Below are positions 35,247 to 44,799 of a stretch of DNA of 64,000 bases, piece after piece. The notes under the pieces are model-generated. The model had not been told where the DNA came from. It did no database searches and was given only the letters and a program-made list of their open reading frames with translations. Both the position numbers and the translations under genes were made by a program. Position 1 is the stretch's first letter, and every line of letters starts with the position of its first letter. The DNA comes from Brasenia schreberi (Eukaryota; Streptophyta; Magnoliopsida; Nymphaeales; Cabombaceae): the NCBI GenBank assembly GCA_036023115.1, contig JAYKKT010000080.1:8631501-8695500 (forward strand). Reading direction: 5' to 3'.

Positions 35247-37454
35247 ATGGAGAGCAAAAATGAATCTTTTATATGTATTCTTAACCCAAAATGTTATCAA
35301 AGTTGTGTAAGAACTATGAAAAAGTATTTTTTGTCAAAAGATTTTTAGGATTATGTTGATGGGACGATTCAATAACCAACTTTAGACATTAAAGATTTGG
35401 ATAATGATGATGTTAAAGAAAAATACAAAGCAAGATCTAAGAACTTGAAAAAAGATGAATGCTAAAATAACTTCAATTATTTGCTAAAATATAGATGAAA
35501 AACTTAAAAATAAAATTAGTGTTTTTAAAAATGCTTTTGAAACATGGGAGTACTTAAAAAGAATTCACTCTAAAGATGATTTCGTCGTCTTTCAAATTAA
35601 TCTTATGTAAATGATGATAATGCTTAAACAAGGTAATTTAAGTATTAAAGACTATCACAATGAATTTTCAGAATTATGGACTCAGCTTAAAAGTTTTGAT
35701 AGAGTTGGAAAACTTTAAAAAATTGATAAATTGTAAGTGTTTTTATACAACCAATATTTCTTTTTGTTCATGCATGTCTTAAAGGATGAATTTGAAAATA
35801 TTAGATCCAACTTAATAGATAGAAAATCTAGACCAAAAGGAGACTCGTTTTTGGCCGATCTTGTTGTGGAGGAAACAAGATTAAAAAACAATAATGTTGC
35901 AAAAGAAATCATTCTTGCCACCTCTAAGTTGGGACATACAAGTCCCTCATATGAAAAACTTCGAAGGACAAAGAAATAGATCAAACAAAAAGGCCATGGG
36001 ATCATGGTCGAACAAGGACAAGATATACCATTATTGCAAGGAAAGTGGTCATATCAAAACCACTTGTTCTCTTCTTCAAAAGAAATATGGAAATGTGGGA
36101 GCCATGGAGGACAAGGATGGAGGAGTTTTGCCTAGCAACATCAAAGCTTATATAAAAGAAATGTTAAAAAAAAGGCAAGCATTTCCGAAAATGCTCTTTC
36201 CACTTCTCAAGGTATGTCTTGGTTCTTAGACTAGGTTCTTCTTTTTATATAACCCATAGTGAAAAATCTTTGAAAAATTCTGAACATATCTTTGTAAAAT
36301 ATGTTTTTACCACCGATGATATGAAACATTAGATTAAAAAAATTAGGATTTTGAAAAAAGAGATTTTAAAATTGAAAATGTAAGTTTTATACCTAAGTTG
36401 AATCTAAATCTTCTCTCGGTTGCTCAAATTTGTGATAATGGTTGTATAATCACTTTCTCATTTAAGAATTATGTGGTGGAGGATTACCAATCGAAACAGG
36501 TGATTGGTGAAGGCCATACAAAAAGTGGACTATACAAAATGAATAGTTTAGTTATGCCAAATTTTGAATCTTATAATGTAGTTCATGATATTACTCTTTG
36601 GAATAAACGACTTGGACATTTGAATATGCATAGATTATGTAATTTTTCTTTGTTAAAGAAAAATAAGATTCATAATTTTGATTGTAAAAAATGTATCCTT
36701 TGGAAAATGCATCATCTACCTTTTGCTGAAATAAATTTTGTAACACTTTATAGAAACTTTTAGAACACTTTTAATTACTAGTAATGGTCCTAAGTTCTTA
36801 TGAGCGTAAGCTACTCTTACCGCCATATATCTCATTAATAGAATGCCTTCAACCTGTCTTGAAAATATTTCTCATTTTAAAAAATTGTATAATCTATCTC
36901 CTTACTATGAAAGAGGGTTTTTGGTCGTAAATGTTTTGTTTATACTCATAAAAATGATAAGTTATCCCCTAGAGCTATTTAATGTGTTTTTCTTCGATAT
37001 GGAATCAACAAAAAGGGATATAGATGTTTTGATCCTATCAACGATAAATTATATGTTTCTAAGGATGTGAAATTTCTTAAAGATAACTATTATTATAAAT
37101 CTAGTTCTATTGAAAATAATAAAGAATCTTCTTCATATGATTTTTTCAATTTAGAGGATAGTAAAACTGATGATAGTGATCTTGAAGACAATCTTGATGT
37201 TATCCAACATGATGAGAATGATGTTGAAGACACACAACATATTCTTAAGCATTTTCTGCTGCACTACACTAGAAGATCTAGGGAACAAAACACCTCACGA
37301 TTAGAACTTAGAATTTCAAAACCTCCTTAACGCTTTGTATCTTATGAATCTTTTCTCAACGAAAAAACTTGATTGCCACCCTTTTATAAGTAAAAGAGCC
37401 TTGGTTCTACCATCAAGCTAAGAGCATTCCAGAATGGGAGGATGCCTATAAATT
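35247..37454 (+). pseudogene. copia element H: gag, pre-integrase, part integrase, RT start
   Basis: Gag starts at the ATG at 35247 (MESKNESFICIL) and is best kept at 35737-35979. The CCHC knuckle near 36030 has lost its first Cys (IYHYCKESGHIKTTC). A protease scrap follows near 36210, then pre-integrase at 36398-36763 (LNLLSVAQICDNG, LWNKRLGHLNMHRL). About 400 bp of the integrase core is missing before a VPKFL.A block near 36785. The integrase C-terminus and linker run to 37330, and only the first RT block (IPEWEDAYKL, to 37454) remains. The copy stops where the LTR fragment at 37455 begins. Confidence 0.82.
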
Positions 37455-37614
37455 GTTGTTGATAATCAAAGGTTGAATCATCCACGATACAACTTGTCAA
37501 AGCGCCAAGATTTCAAAACATCCAAATATGGATGTCACACACAAATAACAAGAGAGCGGAACAAAGTCAAACTACAAACAAAAGTTGTGCAAGACAATAT
37601 AGATTTATTGATAA
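37455..37614 (-). repeat. LTR fragment of the H/I family between 17-bp direct repeats
   Basis: It matches the 3' part of element I's 5' LTR (about 40746-40915) in the same orientation, from ATCAACA at the LTR end back to just past the TATA box. It lies between two identical copies of GAGGATGCCTATAAATT (37438-37454 and 37615-37631). Partial LTR-like similarity may extend into the second copy (AGGATGC.CTAT), so the repeat may come from microhomology rather than target duplication. Confidence 0.75.
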
Positions 37615-37622
37615 GAGGATGC

Positions 37623-40600
37623 CTATAAATTATCCTCTTTATCACTTTCAGTGATGATCATATCATTCACATACAAGAGCAAAATAACAATACCTGTTTT
37701 TGTCTTTCGTATAAACAAAGTAGTGTCAGTATAAGAGGATATGAAATTATGTAAATGCATGAATTTTTCAAATCGATCAAACCAAGCCTTGGGGGCTTGT
37801 TTCAGGCCATATAAAGCTTTTTGTAATTTAAGAACATGATCCTCGGGAACATTAAACCCGAGAGGAGAAGTCATATATACTTCTTCAGTCAAGTAACCAT
37901 TTAGAAAAACATTTTTAACATCAAGTTAATATATGTCCCAAATTTTAATGGCACTAAGGGTTATGAAAATTCTAATTATGGTCATCCTATCAACCGGAGC
38001 AAATATTTCATCATAGTCAATTCCATACTCTTGAGCATGACCCTTTGCAACCAGTCTGGCCTTATATCTCTCAATATGATCATTGCTGTAAGTTTTAATT
38101 TTGTAGACCCATCGACATCCAATAACCTTCTTATCCTTAGGCATAGGTACAACTGTTTATGTCTGAGCTTTATCTAAGGCTCTAAGTTTATCCATCATAA
38201 CATCTTTCCATTCAAAAATACCTTTAGCTTGATGATAAAACTTGGGTTCTTTGATTTAATGAAGAGTTGAAATCAAATTCTTGTGTTGAGGTTCAAAGGA
38301 TTAATAGGAAACAAAACGTTGGGGAGGTTTCGAGACTCTAGGTTCTAGACATGTGTCATTAGATTCTCTATGACGTTGTGTATAATGTAATGGGAAGGAT
38401 TCAATGATGGGTTGGTAATCATCATTTTCATTTTGGACACTATCACGCCCTAGAGGACTATCTTGATGATCTTGAGGGTTATAATCATCTTCTTTTAGAT
38501 CAAAGAGGTCTTGAGATATATATGATTCAAAACTTTCTACAGATTCAGACTTATAGTAAGGATCATTCTCAAAGAATTTTACATCTTTAGGAACATACAA
38601 TTTATCATTGAAAGGATCAAAACATCTATAACCTTTTTTTTCTATGCCATAACCAAGAAATACACATTCAATGGCCCTAGGAGATAATTTATCATTTTTA
38701 TCCGTATAAACAAAACAACTACACCCAAAAACTCTTAATCTTTCATAACAAGGAGGAAGGTGATATAGTTTTTCAAGGAGAGAAATATTTTCAAGTTTGG
38801 ATGAAGGTATTCTAGTAATAAGATACACCGCAGTAAGAGTAGCTTCTGCCCATAAAAACTTAGGAACATTGCTGATAATTAATATAGTGCGGTATGTTTT
38901 TATGATATGTTTATGCTTTCTCTTAGCCAAGCCATTTTGTTGAGGGGTTTTGGTGCATGATTTTTTATGTAAAATTCCATTGGTTTCGACAAACTTTTGA
39001 AACTCATTTGACATATATTCTCTTGAATCAGATCTAAAAATCTTAATAGTGGAGCCAAATTAATTTTTAACCATATTACAAAAGATTACAAAATTTTCAA
39101 ACACTTTCGATTTTTGCTTCAAAAGATATATCTAAGTAAGGCGAGTAAAGTCATCTATAAATATCACATAGTATTGAACACCTCCCTAAAAAACAGTAGG
39201 GGCAGGACCCCAAACATCAGAGTATTAATTCAAAAGCTTTGTTGGGTACATATTTTCTTTCACCAAAAGGTAGCATCTTGGGCTACATTACAAGTATCAA
39301 AATTTGGCATAACTAAGTAATCTATTTTGTATAATCTGCTTTCTCTATGACCTTGATCAATCACCTTGTTCGATAGGTGATCCTACACCACATAATGCTT
39401 GGATAAGAAAATGACTATACAATCATTATCACAATTTGAGCAACCGAAAGTAAGTTTAAATTGAGTTTAGGTATAAAGCTTATATTTTGAATTTTGAAAT
39501 TTTCTTTTTTGAAATTTTCTATTTTTTAAATTTGAAGCTTTGTACCATCAGCCATAAATATATGCTTTCTAATAATGTCATGAGATTCATTTAAGGATTT
39601 TTCACAATGAGTCATATGAAAAGAAGCACCCGAATCTAAAAACCAAGACATACCTTGAGAGGTAGAGAGAGCATTTTCGGAGATACTTACTTTTTCCTTA
39701 AACATTTCTTCTATATATGCTTTGATGTTGCTAGGCAAGACTCCTCCTTCTTTATCTTCAACGGCTCCCACATTTCCAAATTTCCTTCGAAGAAGAGGAT
39801 AAGTGGTTTTGATATGCCCACTTTCCTTACAATGATGGCATATAGTGTCCTTCATTGGCCATGGTCCCGTGGGTTTCTTGTTTGTTCCTTTCGAAGTTTT
39901 TTGCATGCGGAAGCTTGTACATCTTCATGTTAGCTCTCAGTTTGGAGGTGACAAGTATAACTTCTTTTACAATATTGATATTTTTCAACCTTATTTCCTC
40001 CATAACAAGGTCGGCCAAAAACGAGTTTCCTTTTGGTCTAGATTTTCTATGTATTAAGTTTGATCTAATATTTTCAAATTCGTCTCTTAAACTACGCATA
40101 AACAAATGAAATATTGATTATTCAAAAACTCTTGAAATTCATCTAATTTTTGAAGTTTTCTGAATTTATCAAAACTTTTAAGTTGAGTCCATAGTTCCGA
40201 AAACTCATTATGATAATCTTTAATGCTTAAGTTTCTTTGCTTAAGCATTATCATCCTTTCTATTAAATCAATTTGAAAGACAAAATCATTTTAAGAGTGA
40301 AGCTTTTTTAAGTATTTTCATGTTTCAAAAGCATTTTCGAAAACACTAATTCTATTTCTATGTTTTTCATTAATATTTTGACAAATAATCCAAGTTATTT
40401 TTGCATTCATTTTTTTCCAAATTTTTAAATCTTGCTTATATTTTTCATGTGCTTTAACAATATCATCATCATCAAAATCATCAATGTTTAAAATCGGTTC
40501 TTTTATCATACCATCGATATAATCCCAAAAATCTTTTGATAAAAAATATTTTTTCATGGTCCTTACCCAACTTTGATAGCTTTTTGGGTCAATGATGCAT

Positions 40601-40698
40601 CTAAAGGACTCATTCTTGCTTTCCATTTCATGCAAAATCAAAAGATTTAGACTAACCTCAAATTTAGAATGATTTCTTGAAATTTGCAATTGTGGCAC
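37623..40698 (-). pseudogene. copia element I: gag to partial RT
   Basis: Minus-strand order from 40698: gag (MESKNESFRCIIDPKSY, then DEFENIRSNLIHRKSRPKG at about 40080), the CCHC knuckle near 39850 with the last Cys changed to Tyr (CHHCKESGHIKTTY), and protease WFLDSGASFHMTH near 39640 with the DSG motif intact. Integrase follows with IFIDDFTRL near 39150, TPQQNGLAKR near 38945 and FGCSCFVY near 38720 (long frame 39014-38301). RT has VIGCRWVYKIK (38124), [32 protein letters not shown] and YVND (YVDD with Asp to Asn). It ends at KEDN at 37632, before the RT thumb and RNase H. Confidence 0.88.
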
Positions 40699-40730
40699 GC
40701 TTCCCAGTGTGCTCAGATTCTTTAATACGA

Positions 40731-40743
40731 GGCTCTGATACCA
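40731..40743 (-). other. tRNA-iMet primer binding site of element I
   Basis: TGGTATCAGAGCC on the minus strand is a full match to the usual plant copia primer site and fixes the LTR/internal boundary of element I. Confidence 0.9.
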
Positions 40744-40745
40744 TG

Positions 40746-41034
40746 TAAATTATTGTTGATAATCGAAGGTTGAATCATCCACGATACAACTTGTCAAAGC
40801 GCCAAAATCTCAAAACATCCGAATATAGATGTCACACAAATAACTTAACAAGAGAGCAGAAGTAAGTCAAACTATAAACAAAAGCTGTGCAAGATAGCAT
40901 AGATTTATTGATAAGTGGATGCACTATTTATAGAGAAAGATACATAGCAAGTTAGAGAAAAAGGGACAACTGAATGACTGTTGCAAGTGCTAGCCAGGTT
41001 TGCCCACTATTTATAGAGGAAGATACATAGCAAG
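40746..41034 (-). repeat. 5' LTR of copia element I with duplicated TATA block
   Basis: It ends ATCAACA next to the primer site. A 29-bp block containing the TATA box (CTATAAATAG on the minus strand) occurs twice, at 40923-40951 and 41006-41034, with one difference. The exact 5' terminus is unclear; copia J sequence begins at 41035, so I probably inserted into J's RNase H region. Confidence 0.75.
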
Positions 41035-41370
41035 TATCGTGCTATTGCCCTTAGTATGTGTAAGAGCTTATCAATGTTATCTCTTATGGAAGAAATCTTT
41101 ATTGAAAGAAATATCCCAGCCAATTTCTTTACAAATAGCAAGGCAACTCTACAAATTATCTCAAGCCCTATATACCACGAGAGAACTAAGTATATTGAGA
41201 TAGATTGTCGCTTTATTAGAGAGAAGATAACTCAAGAAATATTCAAACTCATACATGTACACCCAAAGGATCAACCGACAAATATCTTGACCAAACCCGT
41301 GATGATAGGCAGTTTGAAGAGAGCTTTTAGGAAGCTGGGAGTAACCAACCTCCTCCTACCTCCAACTTGA
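41035..41370 (+). pseudogene. copia element J: RNase H C-terminal part
   Basis: The reading begins YRAIALSMCKSL at 41035, then FFTNSKATLQIISSP, HERTKYIEIDCRFIREKI, HVHPKDQPTNILTKP and LRKLGVTNLLL-like sequence, and stops just before the polypurine tract. These are the closing motifs of the copia RNase H domain. The first active-site Asp is outside the piece, and the CDNK block reads FTNSK, losing its Asp. Everything upstream of J is missing here. Confidence 0.85.
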
Positions 41371-41387
41371 GGGGGCGTATTAGAGAC
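41365..41387 (+). other. polypurine tract and start of element J's 3' LTR
   Basis: CTTGAGGGGGCG at 41366-41377 is the plus-strand primer tract. The LTR then begins TATTAGAGAC (TG to TA at the terminus). After 10 bp the hAT element interrupts it, and the LTR resumes at 49684. Confidence 0.8.
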
Positions 41388-42374
41388 TATGTTATCAATA
41401 GCGGTTAGCGGGTTGTTAGCGGTTGACCTTGATATAGCGGTAGTGGGGATATAGCGGATTTAGCGGTATACTTTTATTTACGATTAATTTTTTTTTTTAT
41501 ATATAATAGATTCTCTAATTTCTAAGAAATATCAAAAAATACAACCACTTCTTTAATAAATACGAATCAAACTAAATAAACAAATTCTACTTCTAACTTC
41601 TAAGGAAACAAACAATAAATTATGCTTTCTTGTCTCTAATATAAACCACCTTAAATGCATAAGAATAACATATGATATACTACAAACTAAAATAAGTTGT
41701 CTATATAATAGGAACTCACTATTTACGACAAGATGCCCAACCAGCATGAGCTTCAAACTCTAAGGGGCTGACCTAAAAATGAACTCTTGAAGTTTAGCCA
41801 ATCTGAGATTTTGCTACACATTCAATGTACACGTGTGAATGCATCACGTGACAAAGATAAAGCAGAGAGAATATATCAAGTACCTCAGTGTTACAACAAT
41901 AACAAAATATGCTAAATCCTTTACGTAATATCTGCATAAAAGAAAAGAATGATAAGTCAAAAAGATAAGGGTAAAAAATAACCTAGAACAAGAAAGACAA
42001 CCAAATTCAATAATAAGACAAGAAAGGGGCCGTGAAAAATAAGGGTGATGCTTTGAGGGTTGCTATAGATGCTTGCTCAGTTGCTTGCCACTCGAGGATC
42101 ACCTAGAACAAAAGATAACAAATGTGCCATCAGTTTATAAAAAGCACGAGATTCCCAAACATGTTCAATAATTCAAATAATGAATGATTAAGGCAATAAC
42201 ATCTGGATAAACATATCAAATGCACATGAGTGACACGAGATTCCCAGAGCCACCATCAAGCAAACAAGATCCATCAAAAGTACATAAATGCCAATAAGCT
42301 AATTCAAAAAGTACATAACATCCATCAAAATTCAATTACAAATTTACAATCACACTTAATTGTTTTGGTAATGT
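41388..42374. other. hAT left end, noncoding
   Basis: Subterminal TAGCGG repeats occupy about 41400-41485. The remainder to the transposase stop is AT-rich 3' flank with no recognisable coding sequence. Confidence 0.6.
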
Positions 42375-44779
42375 TCACTCATTTTCAGAAAAAGATCCGT
42401 ATTCTTCTATTTCCTCTTCCTCTTCATCTGTTTCTTCAAAATTAAATTCTTCTTCATCTTTCATAGGCATCTTATCCTTTCCTTTGCTTTTACTTTTTTA
42501 TCACTTTCATGTCCTTGATCTTGTATAAACAACACCCGTTCTTGATGCTTCGGATGCTATATCCACATTTCGCCATGTAAGAGAATCATCGTCACCAACG
42601 AACTCATCATCAGGATATTCATCGTGATCTTCAACCAATGCCAATATGATGGGGTCAAAATTTACTCCATTAGATTTCATCTCTTCGTACTTTCTTCTTA
42701 GCTTTTCGTTATATTACATAAAAGCTAAATTGTTAAGCTTTTGATGTAATAATCTATTCATTTTCTTTGTATGAATCTAAGATAAGAGAAAAAATTTAGG
42801 TAAGTCGTTAACTCAATAAAAAAAACTTTCATTTAATTATAGTGTAAATAAAAAAAATAATTCTTAATTTCTTACCAAAGGTACTCCAATTGCGTTCATA
42901 TGGGGTAGCACTATAAGTAAGACTCATAACCCGTATAGCAAAATTTTGCAATTCAGGGCATCCATAACCAAAGGTCATCCACCATTCAGCTATTACAAAA
43001 AGTTAAAAATCATGTGTAAACAATAAATTAATCATATTCAAAAATCCTAAATCATATCTTAATAATGAAATAATTAAGAAATCAATTCTTGAGTTAATTA
43101 CTTGGTGCACATGTTTTCCTTGAACTTATAGCTAATTCTAGTCCAAAACTACTTTCTCACTTCGATAACTTATAAGTTGCTGACTGATTTGTTGTTATTC
43201 TTTCTTACTTCATACAAGTATAACTATAACTTGAAACAAACCACCTTCAATCTCAACATTAGATTTTATCTCATCATAATCATAATACAACCGTGGATTC
43301 AGATACAATGTAGCAGTATGTAATGACTTATGCATTTGCCTGTCCCATCTTTTGTCTATGATCGCCCAAATAAAAGCATATTGCTCTTCTTTGTTTTTCA
43401 TATTAACCTATAAAACAAGAAGTTAAATGTTATTATAAGGTTAAGAAGTAAAGATTAACAAATAAGTTAATAACACATAAAATTGAAATATTTATATACC
43501 TTTATTTATTCCTTTACACGATCTATCTTCTCATAGATGTAGCCTATGACTGGTTTTTTATTATTGTCGACCATACGTAAAACATCTACCAAATGACCCA
43601 TTGATCTAAGTGAAAAACTAATGTCCTTCCAAAATCTAAGTTGTAAAATTATGGTCTTAGATTGCTTTCCTTCAATACTATTTGATAAAGGGCATTTTTT
43701 CCATTGTTCAGAAATAACCATCGACCTTAGAGCTTCTTTCGACTGAATGTATGTCTAAAGTTAAGAATCTAGTAGCAAAACGGGTCACAGTCGGTCTATG
43801 TATGTCTTTTCCTCCTATAAAATGTCTCATCATATAAATATTTGTCCATGAGTATACAGAAATGTCACTAGCTTCTTTGCCCTACTGAAGATGCCTTTTA
43901 GTGTTTTTGTATCTCCAATATCTTCAAGCATCAAATCTATATAGTGTGCAACATATGGTGTCCAAAACAAATGATTAAATTCAGCCATCAACATTCTACT
44001 CGCTGCAACATAATTTGTTGCATTATCTGTGACTACTTGCACAATATTCTTCTTTTCAACCTCTAAGATTACTTCTTTTAACAATGTATACAATTTATTT
44101 GCATCCTTTACTTCATGGAATGCATCAATGGACTTAAGAAACAATGTACCTTGAGGACAATGCACTAAAAATTTTATTAGTGTTCTCTGTTTTCTATCCG
44201 TCTATTCATCTAACATAATAGAGCATCCATATGTAACCCAATGCTTTCTAAATCCATTTGTAAACTCTCTTACTCTTCCCACTTCATTCTCTAAGAATGT
44301 TTTCCTTATTTCATGGTATGATGGGGCCTTCATTCCAAGTCCAAACTACCCTATATCACCAACCATCGCTTGAAAGCTAGGAGATCTGACAACCCTATAT
44401 CACTAACCATCGCTTGAAAGCTAGGAGATTTGACAACCCTATATCACTAACCATCGCTTGAAAGCTAGGAGATTTGACAACATTAAAAGAGATTCCATTT
44501 TGATATATCCACCTGCTAATAGATATGTATACTCGTTCTCTTTCTTCTTTCTTATATCGATTTTTGAATGTAGCTTGTCGCAGTGAGTCTGGCGATGAAC
44601 GAACAAATGAATCCATGGGTCCCTTCAAAAGCTGTGGTCGTGAGCCAAATAACGATGAAAAACATTGGGCACCTCCTGCTATGTTAGCTTCCATATTAGA
44701 AGCTTTTCCTCCATATGGAAATCAAATTTTCTCGACCTTCTTCTTCGATGTACTATGCACATAATCATAAAATATTTTA
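42375..44779 (-). pseudogene. hAT transposase, main part
   Basis: Minus-strand order from 44779: a linker after the zinc finger (44764-44485), a tandemly triplicated block (44480-44349), and the DUF659-type domain (43830-44165: CPQGTLFLKSIDA, VVTDNATNYVAASRMLM, FWTPYVAHYIDLMLEDIG). Then come 43506-43721 (FWKDISFSLRSMGHLVDVLR, IGYIYEKIDRVKE), 43210-43401 (WAIIDKRWDRQMHKSLHTA) and the C-terminal dimerisation block near 42890-42985 (WWMTFGYGCPELQNFA, NWSTF). It finishes with an acidic tail and stops at 42377. Gaps between blocks look like introns. In-frame stops, for example in the DE(W)TD and EKI.FPYG positions, make it non-functional. Confidence 0.85.
44349..44480 (-). repeat. 44-bp tandem triplication in the transposase
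   Basis: Three copies start at 44349, 44393 and 44437, each running CCCTATATCA...CTAGGAGAT.TGACAA with one or two differences. On the coding strand each encodes SPSFQAMVxDIG-like sequence in a different frame. The two extra copies add 88 bp, which is not a multiple of three, so this alone breaks the frame. Confidence 0.93.
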
Positions 44780-44799
44780 TTTATTTCTTTAGTTGCATT

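Noticed and set aside
44349..44480. CRISPR-like repeat array
   Set aside because: The three 44-bp units are directly adjacent with no spacers and lie inside a transposase pseudogene in plant DNA.
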